Assembly (NCBI GenBank): GCA_029859555.1
Contig: JAOUCV010000062.1
Span: forward strand, 1-9,536
Origin: Gammaproteobacteria bacterium
GTDB lineage: Bacteria; Pseudomonadota; Gammaproteobacteria; UBA9214
Length of the DNA: 9,536 nucleotides
Reading direction: 5' to 3'
A model generated the notes under the pieces. That model saw only the letters and a list, made by a program, of their open reading frames with translations, was not told where the DNA came from and did not search any database. Of this stretch, positions 1 to 6,116 are shown piece by piece; the stretch's first letter is position 1; the number at the start of each line of letters is the position of its first letter. A program made the translations under genes and the position numbers.

Positions 1-1
1 C

Positions 2-2530
2 CTGATCGCAACACTGTTCGTACTCACCAGCCTGTTGATCGAACTCAAGCCCTACCCGGCCAATGGCTGGGGACTGGATGTCTATGAAACCGCGCACAGC
101 GGTATTGCCTCGCTGATTTCCGTGGGTGTTTCAGCCGGCGTGTTGTTCGCGGTGTACAAGCTGTTGCCGCTAATGGCCGCCTACCTGCCCAGCATGGCCT
201 TGATCGGGGGCGCGACCTTTCTGTTTTCCAACCTGATCGGCCTGAAGCAGGAGAATGCCAAACGCCTGCTCGGTTATTCGTCGATCGGTCAGATGGGCCT
301 GCTGACGCTGGCACTGGCACTGCTGCAACAGCTCGAGGCGACAGCGGCACAGCTGGCGCTCGTCATTGGCGGCCTGTTCGTCAACCATCTGCTGGCCAAG
401 GCCGGACTGTTCTGGCTCGCCGGCCTTGTTAATCGAGCGGCCCTGCATGACTGGTCGGCCATCGCCAAACGCCCGCTGCTGTTGCTGTTGCTGGGCATCA
501 TGATGGCGGCACTGGTTGGCTTGCCGCCCTTCCCGGGTTTCTTTGCGAAGTGGGAACTGCTGATGTTGCTGGGCAGTGGCGGACAATACGGCTGGATTGC
601 GCTGATACTGGTCGGCTCGCTGCTGGAAGCCGCTTACCTGACCCGCTGGTTCAGCCATGCGCGCGAGCCCAATGCATCACAGGCCGCCGCAACAGTGGGC
701 TTCTGGCAGTCAGCGCCCGTCACGAGTGCTGCTTTGCTTCTGTTTGGCCTTGGCTATGGCATGGCAACGACGATGAACTTTGCAGCGACCGCCATGTTCC
801 TGCCACTGCTGGCCGGCCTGCTGCTGTGGCTGCTTGACGGCCTGCATGGACGCCTGAAGGACCTGCTGATGCTGGTCATCGTCGCCGCCGGCGGCTACTG
901 GCTGACCAATGATCTCGCCGGCATCAACCGTCTGTTCAGTTACCTGTTGCTCGGCGGCGGCCTGCTCATCAGCGTTGCCGCCCTGTACCGCACAGATGAC
1001 CGCAAGGGCTTTTACCCGCTACTGGCCGTGCTGCTGCTGTCGCTGGCAACACTGCTGGGGGCACAGACCAGCCTGGAATTTTTCTTCAGCTGGGAACTGA
1101 TGACGCTGAGTTCTTACCTGCTGGTGACACTGGGCCGCCAGGGCATCATGCCCGGACTCAAGTACCTGCTGTTCTCACTCGGTTCGGCCTATTGCATCCT
1201 GGCCGGCTTTGCCGTGGCCTATGCCGCCACCGGCAGCATTCTGCTGGCCGACCTTGGCAGCAGCGGCAACGCGGCGGGTGTCGTATTCAGCCTGCTGGCA
1301 GCCGGCTTCATTATCAAGATGGGCGGTTTCGGTGTGCATATCTGGCTGCCGGATGCCTACGCGGAAGCAGATGATGACTTCACCGCGATGCTCTCGGCCG
1401 TGGTGAGCAAGGCCGGCATCTTCGGACTGCTGATCATTGCGGCACAGCTTGGCGTGCAATCGGATATCGGCCTGGACCCGGCCTATGTACTTGGCTGGAT
1501 CGGCATCCTGACAGCCACCTTCGGTGCACTGATGGCGGTGTTCCAGGAAGACATCAAGCGGCTGGTGGCCTACTCCAGCATGGGGCAGCTGGGCTACATC
1601 GTCGCCGCCATCGCCCTGATGAGCCACCTTGGCTGGGTAACGGCCCTGTACATGACCGTTAATCACTTCCTCTTCAAGGGCATCCTGTTCCTGTCCATAG
1701 CGGGCATCGTGTTACGCACCAACGAACGCCTGATGTACAAGATGGGCGGCCTGATAAAAAACATGCCGTTCACCTTCACATTCACCATGATCGCAATCAT
1801 CGCCATGTCCGGTGTACCGCCACTGACCGGCTTTGGCGGCAAGTGGATGCTGTTCAACGCCCTGATGGAAAAAGGCTGGTACTGGATTGCGGCACTGGCG
1901 TTCTTCTCCAGCGCCGTCGCCTTCCTCTATATGTTCCGCCTGCTGCAGACCGTGTTCCTTGGCCAGCGCAAGCTCGAACACGCCCGATTGCGCGAGGCAC
2001 CGGCCATCCTGCTGGTCCCGCAGGTAGTAATGATCGCAGTCATCATGGTGTTTTCGGCGTATCCGAAACTGTTGCTCGAACCGCTGTCGGCCGCTGTCGC
2101 GCCATGGCTGGGCGGTGCGCTGGTCTGGGACGGCTTCGCCCTGCAAACGCACTTCGGCTACTGGAATGCACCCATGATCATGGCCGTCGTCGCCGGGGTG
2201 TGGATGGTGCCGCTGGTGCTGCTGCTGCTGGTCTCGCTCACCCTGAAGATCCAGAAGGTTGAACAGTTCAATATTGTCTTTGCCGCCGAACGCCCGCACC
2301 GCCCGGAAGAAACACACTACGCGTACCACTTTTTCGCGCACTACGACCGCGCCATCGGCTTCCTGGTCAGGCCACACGCAACCGCCTTCTGGAATACCGC
2401 GGTCGAATGGAGCCACTCGCTGGGTGCATCGCTGCGTATTTTCTATAACGGCAACGGGCAGACCTATGCGCTGTTCATCCTGATATATTTTGTCGCCATG
2501 TTCCTGGTGAACGGGGGAATGCTGCTGTGA
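2..2530 (+). CDS. Fused double antiporter-like membrane subunit of a complex I-like (Ehr/Hyf-type) complex, 5' partial
   Basis: The frame is open from base 2, so the true start lies upstream; the TTG at 35 is not a convincing start. At least 842 residues remain, far more than the roughly 500-600 of one NuoL/M/N or HyfB/F protein, because two antiporter domains are fused. Numbering from base 35 as residue 1: domain 1 (1-about 210) has the YSSIGQMG helix (81-88), NHLLAKAGLF (117-126) and GLPPFPGFFAKWE (162-174). Domain 2 (about 300-690) has the TM5 Glu in SWELMTLSSYLL (E354), the broken-helix motif HIWLPDAY (435-442), TM7 Lys K459 (VVSKAG), K508 and YSSMGQLGY (513-521), NHFLFKGILF (543-552) and GFGGKW (K603). 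A hydrophilic stretch (about 740-800) and a final TM helix resemble HyfB/HycC C-termini. Expected role: H+ or Na+ translocation driven by the redox subunits encoded downstream. Its stop overlaps the next start. Family call is secure; ion and stoichiometry are unknown. Confidence 0.88.
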   Translation: MIATLFVLTSLLIELKPYPANGWGLDVYETAHSGIASLISVGVSAGVLFAVYKLLPLMAAYLPSMALIGGATFLFSNLIGLKQENAKRLLGYSSIGQMGLLTLALALLQQLEATAAQLALVIGGLFVNHLLAKAGLFWLAGLVNRAALHDWSAIAKRPLLLLLLGIMMAALVGLPPFPGFFAKWELLMLLGSGGQYGWIALILVGSLLEAAYLTRWFSHAREPNASQAAATVGFWQSAPVTSAALLLFGLGYGMATTMNFAATAMFLPLLAGLLLWLLDGLHGRLKDLLMLVIVAAGGYWLTNDLAGINRLFSYLLLGGGLLISVAALYRTDDRKGFYPLLAVLLLSLATLLGAQTSLEFFFSWELMTLSSYLLVTLGRQGIMPGLKYLLFSLGSAYCILAGFAVAYAATGSILLADLGSSGNAAGVVFSLLAAGFIIKMGGFGVHIWLPDAYAEADDDFTAMLSAVVSKAGIFGLLIIAAQLGVQSDIGLDPAYVLGWIGILTATFGALMAVFQEDIKRLVAYSSMGQLGYIVAAIALMSHLGWVTALYMTVNHFLFKGILFLSIAGIVLRTNERLMYKMGGLIKNMPFTFTFTMIAIIAMSGVPPLTGFGGKWMLFNALMEKGWYWIAALAFFSSAVAFLYMFRLLQTVFLGQRKLEHARLREAPAILLVPQVVMIAVIMVFSAYPKLLLEPLSAAVAPWLGGALVWDGFALQTHFGYWNAPMIMAVVAGVWMVPLVLLLLVSLTLKIQKVEQFNIVFAAERPHRPEETHYAYHFFAHYDRAIGFLVRPHATAFWNTAVEWSHSLGASLRIFYNGNGQTYALFILIYFVAMFLVNGGMLL

Positions 2531-3453
2531 TGCTCGAATGGCTCGGCAAGGTGGGTGATTTCTCGCTGACGCTGTTGATCGTAACCCTGTACGGTCTGCT
2601 GGTGGGCGCCTACATTGAACGTGTCATCGCCAAGGTACAGGGCCGTATCGGCATCCCCTACTCGCAGCCGTTCATCAACATCCTGAAAAATTTCTTCAAG
2701 CGTACCGCCGTCAGCCATGGTGTCATGTTCTACCTAGGTCCGGTGTTTCGTATCGCGGGCGGCATCGGCACGCTGGCCTTTATTCCGGTGATCTACGGCA
2801 ACGAAATGTTCTCCAATTTCAGCATGTCCGGCGACCTGTTCCTGGTGATTTACTTCATGTTTTTTGGCCAGCTGGGCATGGCGCTGGGCGCCGGAGAAAG
2901 CGGCCATCCGTACAGCGCCATCGGTATCGCGCGCGGGCTGTCACAGATGACGGCCTACGAGGTGCCGTTTGCACTGGCCGTCATTTCCATCGTCATCCAG
3001 TATGACACGCTCTCGATCACGGAGATCGTTGCCGCGCAACAGGGCGGCTGGCAAAACTGGACGCTGTTCACCAACTGGGTCGCGACGCTGGCCGCGATGC
3101 TGGCGTTCCTCGGTATGACCGGTTATTCACCCTTCGATATTTTTCTGGCACCACAGGAGATCCCGATCGGCCCGCCCACCGAGTTCCACAGTGCCTACCT
3201 CGGCTTGCTGCAGACCAACCGTGCCCTGTTTGGCGCAACCAAGCTGATACTGTTCATGAACCTGTTTTTTGGTGGTGCCACCGGCTGGGTCGAACTGATG
3301 ATCAAGACCCTGCTGATTTACATGGTCGCCATTGTGGTTGGCGTAGCCTTCCCGCGCTTCCGCGTCGACCAGGGGATTCGCTTCTTTCTTAAAATCCCGA
3401 CAGTGATCGGGATCTTGTCTATTATATACGTGCAGATGGTACTGCTTTCCTGA
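2527..3453 (+). CDS. NuoH/HyfC-like membrane subunit (complex I ND1 family)
   Basis: This is the integral membrane subunit that anchors the peripheral redox arm and forms part of the entry to the ion path. It is about 307 residues with around eight hydrophobic helices, normal for NuoH/HyfC/EchB. Numbering from the Met at 2530: the first-helix motif IERVIAKVQGRIG (E29/E30 region) matches the NuoH 'ER+...Q.R.GP' signature; MTAYEVP (140-146) matches NuoH 'SYE(I/V)P'; and PFDIFLAPQEIPIGPPTEF (201-219) matches the conserved acidic loop. Start choice: GTG at 2527 gives a GTGA overlap with the upstream stop and lies 8 nt after GGGGGA (2513-2518). ATG at 2530 overlaps the stop by 1 nt and would shorten the protein by one residue. 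Either way translation is coupled to the antiporter gene. Unlike the other junctions, the next gene is 299 bp away because of an inserted element. It could equally be called HyfC; the sequence alone does not separate Nuo from Hyf/Ehr. Confidence 0.92.
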   Translation: MMLEWLGKVGDFSLTLLIVTLYGLLVGAYIERVIAKVQGRIGIPYSQPFINILKNFFKRTAVSHGVMFYLGPVFRIAGGIGTLAFIPVIYGNEMFSNFSMSGDLFLVIYFMFFGQLGMALGAGESGHPYSAIGIARGLSQMTAYEVPFALAVISIVIQYDTLSITEIVAAQQGGWQNWTLFTNWVATLAAMLAFLGMTGYSPFDIFLAPQEIPIGPPTEFHSAYLGLLQTNRALFGATKLILFMNLFFGGATGWVELMIKTLLIYMVAIVVGVAFPRFRVDQGIRFFLKIPTVIGILSIIYVQMVLLS

Positions 3454-3463
3454 GAGGGCTTGA

Positions 3464-3494
3464 TACTCCTTCGAGATGATATTGCCATGTTCAG
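3464..3494 (+). repeat. Left terminal inverted repeat
   Basis: These 31 nt begin TACTCCTTCGAGATGATATT and pair with 3717-3747 with one mismatch. The repeat starts 10 nt after the NuoH-like stop codon. Its ACTCCTT is complementary to the AAGGAGT that holds the ribosome binding site of the NuoB-like gene. Confidence 0.85.
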
Positions 3495-3590
3495 AGCTAC
3501 CCAGATAATCCAAGACAAGGCACAGTCCGCAGGGAATGGCCATGTCCTTTTCAAGGGCTGTAACGCCGTATTGGATTATCTGGGTAGCTC
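3494..3590. repeat. Inner palindrome with perfect 20-bp arms
   Basis: GAGCTACCCAGATAATCCAA (3494-3513) is the exact reverse complement of 3571-3590. It abuts the left terminal repeat directly. The 57-nt interior contains the 8-bp palindrome ATGGCCAT. Most of 3529-3550 is repeated in inverted orientation at 3639-3659, differing by one indel plus a substitution. The unit could fold as a long RNA or DNA hairpin, or be a smaller repeat nested in the larger element. Confidence 0.8.
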
Positions 3591-3593
3591 CCT

Positions 3594-3621
3594 GCGGGCG
3601 AGCCGGGAAGCGCTCGCCCGC
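3594..3621 (+). other. GC-rich perfect hairpin (10-bp stem, 8-nt loop)
   Basis: GCGGGCGAGC (3594-3603) pairs perfectly with 3612-3621 around an 8-nt loop. No T-run follows, so it does not look like an intrinsic terminator. Part of it (3598-3612) is also complementary at 14 of 15 positions to 3703-3717 next to the right terminal repeat, so two mutually exclusive folds are possible. A second small hairpin lies at 3658-3673 (GCGAGG/CCTCGC with a TGCG loop), itself overlapping an alternative stem 3628-3634/3660-3666. Confidence 0.6.
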
Positions 3622-3716
3622 GGTGTTGCACCTCTTGGAAAGGACGGGCCATTCCCTGCGAGGTGCGCCTCGCCTAAAGCGCCTACTGTTGGTGCGGTCA
3701 AACGCTTCCCGACTCG

Positions 3717-3747
3717 CTGAACGTGGCAATATCATCTCGAAGGAGTA
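3717..3747 (+). repeat. Right terminal inverted repeat, carrying the downstream RBS
   Basis: This is the inverted copy of 3464-3494 (30 of 31 positions). Its last bases, AAGGAGTA, contain the Shine-Dalgarno sequence of the NuoB-like gene, so the repeat end has become part of that gene's translation signal. Confidence 0.85.
3740..3745 (+). promoter_or_regulatory. Shine-Dalgarno AAGGAG of the NuoB-like gene
   Basis: AAGGAG lies 7 nt before the ATG at 3753, ideal spacing, and fixes that ATG as the start; the in-frame GTG at 3723 is inside the repeat and has no comparable site. If the 31-nt inverted repeats pair in mRNA, this site is buried in the stem, which could lower translation of the NuoB-like subunit relative to the genes before it. 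Confidence 0.75.
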
Positions 3748-3752
3748 CTATC

Positions 3753-4385
3753 ATGATTAAAACCCTGGGTACAGAAGACACGCTTGAAAATGCCGGCTTG
3801 ACGGACGAGGAACAACAACTGTTCAGCAATGCCCGTCCCAGGGCCTACGAGCCCTACCCGATCAAGGCGGTGGAAGATTTCGCCAACTGGGCACGCGCAA
3901 ATTCATTATGGATCCTGGCGTTTGGTACCGGCTGCGGAGCCATCGAATTGCGCCCCTTGATGACCGCGCGTTTCGATGCCAACCGCTTTGGCGTCGCCGG
4001 CCGCCCGACACCACGGCAATCTTCAGTGTTCATCATCGGCGGTTATGCCTCGGTGAAAACACTGAAGCGCATTATCCGCAGTTATGAGCAGATGCAGGGA
4101 CCCAAGTTCGTCATTGCCCTTGGCATCTGTCCGATTAACGGCGGCATGTATTTTGACAGCTACAACACCGTCAACCGCTTCGATCAGTATATTCCAGTGG
4201 ACCTGTACATCACCGGCTGCATGCCGCGCCCCGAAGTGCTGGTGGCGGGCATCATGGAACTGCAGAACAAGATCAAGGCAGGCCGCTGCGACGGTGCCAA
4301 TCGCTACGTGGAAAACTTTGACTGGTACAAGGCCAACCAGAAGAAGGTCATCAAGAACTGGGACATGCCTGATTACAACTGGTAA
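3753..4385 (+). CDS. NuoB/HyfI-like Fe-S small subunit (PSST family), one tandem cysteine missing
   Basis: This peripheral subunit would carry the terminal [4Fe-4S] cluster next to the large subunit. The 210-residue protein has the family landmarks in order: FGTGCGAIEL (57-66), RFG (78-80), TPRQ (86-89), GICPINGG (124-131) and VDLYITGCMPRPE (149-161), then a hydrophilic tail of about 35 residues ending in DMPDYNW. Complex I NuoB has CC before A-x-E, and group 4 hydrogenase small subunits have CxxC. Here the motif is C61-G62, so only three canonical cluster cysteines (C61, C126, C156) are seen and the second of the tandem pair is Gly. C179 is outside the motifs. Start ATG has a strong RBS (3740-3745). 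It lies 8 nt before the NuoC-like gene. Family call is firm; cluster ligation is uncertain. Confidence 0.92.
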   Translation: MIKTLGTEDTLENAGLTDEEQQLFSNARPRAYEPYPIKAVEDFANWARANSLWILAFGTGCGAIELRPLMTARFDANRFGVAGRPTPRQSSVFIIGGYASVKTLKRIIRSYEQMQGPKFVIALGICPINGGMYFDSYNTVNRFDQYIPVDLYITGCMPRPEVLVAGIMELQNKIKAGRCDGANRYVENFDWYKANQKKVIKNWDMPDYNW

Positions 4386-4393
4386 CGACACTC

Positions 4394-4936
4394 ATGAATG
4401 AACTACTGGAAAGACTGCAACGCCATTTTGATGTCAACAACATCAACGTGCTCAAGCCGGGAATGACGACGCTGAAGATCGGCAAGGATAGTGCCGAAAT
4501 CCTGATTCGCGAACTGCGTGACCGTGAAGGCTACACCCACCTCAACTTTATCACCTGCATCGACTACATAGAGGATGGCATCTTCACTCTGGTTTACATG
4601 CTGCACAACTATGACAGCAAACATACGCTGGGCGTGCATGTCGACATTGACCGCGAGCATGAGGAGATGACCTCCATCCACACGCTGTGGGCGCAGGCCT
4701 GGACCTACCAGCGCGAGCTGCGCGAGATGTACGGCATCAACTTTCCGGGCAGCCCGCGCCTGGACGAGGACTTCTGCCTCGAGGGCTGGGACCAGATCCC
4801 GCCAATGCGCCGCGAATTCGATACCAGGGTATTCAGCGAGGAGCGTTTCGGTCACCGCGAGGGCCGCCACAGCGAAGTCCCGCGCGTCCATATGAAAATG
4901 GAACTCTACCCGAAGCGCGGCGGTGACGAGGAATGA
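4394..4936 (+). CDS. NuoC/HyfG N-terminal-like 30-kDa-type subunit
   Basis: This scaffold subunit holds the NuoD-like protein in the peripheral arm and has no cofactor of its own. The 180-residue protein contains the respiratory-chain 30-kDa subunit signature: ITCIDYIEDG (53-62), then QRELREMYGINFPGSPRLDEDF (106-127), matching the family's 'ERE.YD.fGI.F.gHP' pattern, and a later PPMRREF (136-142) matching 'PLRKDF'. In E. coli HycE/HyfG this domain is fused to the large subunit; here it is a separate gene, as in many complex I operons. The start ATG is 8 nt after the previous stop with only a weak RBS, so it probably depends on readthrough translation. Its stop overlaps the next start as ATGA. 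Confidence 0.92.
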   Translation: MNELLERLQRHFDVNNINVLKPGMTTLKIGKDSAEILIRELRDREGYTHLNFITCIDYIEDGIFTLVYMLHNYDSKHTLGVHVDIDREHEEMTSIHTLWAQAWTYQRELREMYGINFPGSPRLDEDFCLEGWDQIPPMRREFDTRVFSEERFGHREGRHSEVPRVHMKMELYPKRGGDEE

Positions 4937-6102
4937 CGCTCTCAACCGGACATTCCGCCGCACTGGATTTTGCGCAACCGGAACCGCCTGACCTGTCCTC
5001 GGGCAAGTACGTCAAGCTGTGGCAGGGACCGCAGCACCCGGGTATTACCGGCAATATGTCGCTGGAGCTGGTGCTGGACGGTGACACCATCGTGTCGTGC
5101 AAGACCCACGTCGGCTATCTGCACCGCGGCTTCGAGAAACTCATGGAACGCCGCAGCTTCATCCAGAATTTCACCGTCGTGTGTCGCATCGCGGTACCCG
5201 AACCGACCTTCAACGAATACCTGTACTCACACGCTGTCGAGGAAATCAGCGGCATCGAGGTGCCGGAGCGTGCTATCTGGTTGCGCACCATGAACCTGGA
5301 GCTGATGCGGCTGGCCAGTTTCCTGATGTGGATCGGCGGCCAGAGCGGTGCCTTTGGCCAGTACACCGTGCCCAACTGGACGCTTGCCTACCGCGACTAT
5401 GTGCTGGACTTGTTCGAGGAAATGACCGGCGCCCGCATCTATCATATGTATATCGTTCCCGGCGGCGTGCGCGCCGGCCTGCCGGACGGCTTTGAGGAAC
5501 GCGCCCGCGAAATCATGAAGGGCGCAGAAAAACTGCTCGACCAGATCGAGCGGGTGATGTTCAACAATGTCGTGTTCAAGGCACGTTCGAAAGGTCTCGG
5601 TATTATCACGCCGGACATGGTCGACCCCTACGGCATTGTCGGCCCCAACGCGCGCGCCTGCGGCCTGGCGCGCGATATACGCAAGGATGAACCCTACCTC
5701 GCTTATGACCGCCTCGATTTCGAAACCATCAGCGGCAATGAAGCCGATGCCTACGGCCGCGCTTATCTGCGCCTGCAGGAGACGCGCCAGAGCATCAACC
5801 TGATTCGCCAGTGCCTCGACCACGCCCCGACTGACGGTCCATTCCAGGCCGACATGCCGAATGTACTGCACTGGAAAGTGCCGGCCGGTGAAACCTATGT
5901 CAAGGCCGAGTGCACCCGCGGTGAATACGGTTATTACATGGTCACTGACGGCAGCGAATTCGTGCGCCGTGTACACGTACGCGGCCCAAGCTATACCCAC
6001 GCCATTGCAGTGATGGAGCGTCTTGCCGTCGGCACCAACATCGCCGACATCGCCGGCCTGATGGTCTCGCTGCATACCTATCCACCCGAGATTGAGAGAT
6101 AA
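4933..6102 (+). CDS. NuoD/[NiFe]-hydrogenase large-subunit homologue without Ni ligands (Ehr-type)
   Basis: The 389-residue protein belongs to the NuoD/HycE-C family: GPQHPGITGNMSLEL (32-46), HVGYLHRGFEKLME (59-72), GIEVPERAIWLRT (107-119), MTGARIYHMYIVPGGVRAGLPDGF (164-187), TRGEYGYYMVTDGS (328-341), GPSYTHA (351-357). Where [NiFe] hydrogenases have RxCGxC, this has R85-I-A87-V-P-E90; where they have DPCxxC near the C-terminus, it has Y383-P-P-E386. All four Ni-binding cysteines are therefore absent, and it ends at EIER with no cleavable tail. The quinone-binding His and Tyr of complex I NuoD align with T39 and V88. It should act at the NuoB interface, but the acceptor is not evident. It starts in an ATGA overlap with the NuoC-like gene. 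The database label may be 'nickel-dependent hydrogenase large subunit', which would mislead about activity. Confidence 0.9.
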   Translation: MTLSTGHSAALDFAQPEPPDLSSGKYVKLWQGPQHPGITGNMSLELVLDGDTIVSCKTHVGYLHRGFEKLMERRSFIQNFTVVCRIAVPEPTFNEYLYSHAVEEISGIEVPERAIWLRTMNLELMRLASFLMWIGGQSGAFGQYTVPNWTLAYRDYVLDLFEEMTGARIYHMYIVPGGVRAGLPDGFEERAREIMKGAEKLLDQIERVMFNNVVFKARSKGLGIITPDMVDPYGIVGPNARACGLARDIRKDEPYLAYDRLDFETISGNEADAYGRAYLRLQETRQSINLIRQCLDHAPTDGPFQADMPNVLHWKVPAGETYVKAECTRGEYGYYMVTDGSEFVRRVHVRGPSYTHAIAVMERLAVGTNIADIAGLMVSLHTYPPEIER

Positions 6103-6116
6103 GGGACAACGCTGTC

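Larger units (their letters stand above)
3464..3747. mobile_element. MITE-like palindromic insertion element (about 280 bp, TA-flanked, no transposase)
   Basis: The gap between the NuoH-like and NuoB-like genes is bounded by inverted repeats 3464-3494 and 3717-3747, identical at 30 of 31 positions when one is reverse-complemented. Both outer ends are the dinucleotide TA (3464-3465 and 3746-3747), the target duplication expected of IS630/Tc1-mariner-type insertion. The interior (3466-3745, 280 bp) encodes no credible protein and is packed with nested inverted repeats, as in non-autonomous MITEs. Removing it with one TA copy would leave a 17-nt junction starting with GAGGG, typical of this operon. 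The mobile interpretation is inference from structure, since only one copy is visible. The alternative is a resident structured RNA element that controls the downstream genes. Confidence 0.5.

Noticed and set aside
35..37. TTG at 35 as the start of the antiporter gene
   Set aside because: The frame is open to the window edge, and the protein at that point is already inside an antiporter domain (just before its TM7 region).
3594..3621. Intrinsic terminator after the NuoH-like gene
   Set aside because: The stem is strong but no T-run follows, and the downstream genes of the same complex need the same transcript.
3723..3752. GTG at 3723 as the start of the NuoB-like gene
   Set aside because: These ten codons lie inside the right terminal repeat, while ATG 3753 has AAGGAG 7 nt upstream.
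3460..3760. Small ORFs on both strands in the spacer
   Set aside because: They arise from inverted-repeat sequence, have no RBS of their own and resemble no protein family.
5227..6075. Long antisense ORF opposite the NuoD-like gene (also 6585-7481 opposite the ferredoxin-GltD gene)
   Set aside because: These are codon-bias shadows of GC-ending codons on the + strand, and their translations show no recognisable motifs.
4933..6102. Functional group 4 [NiFe] hydrogenase (Hyf/Hyc/Ech) large subunit
   Set aside because: All four Ni-binding cysteines are replaced (Ala, Glu, Tyr, Glu) and there is no C-terminal maturation tail.
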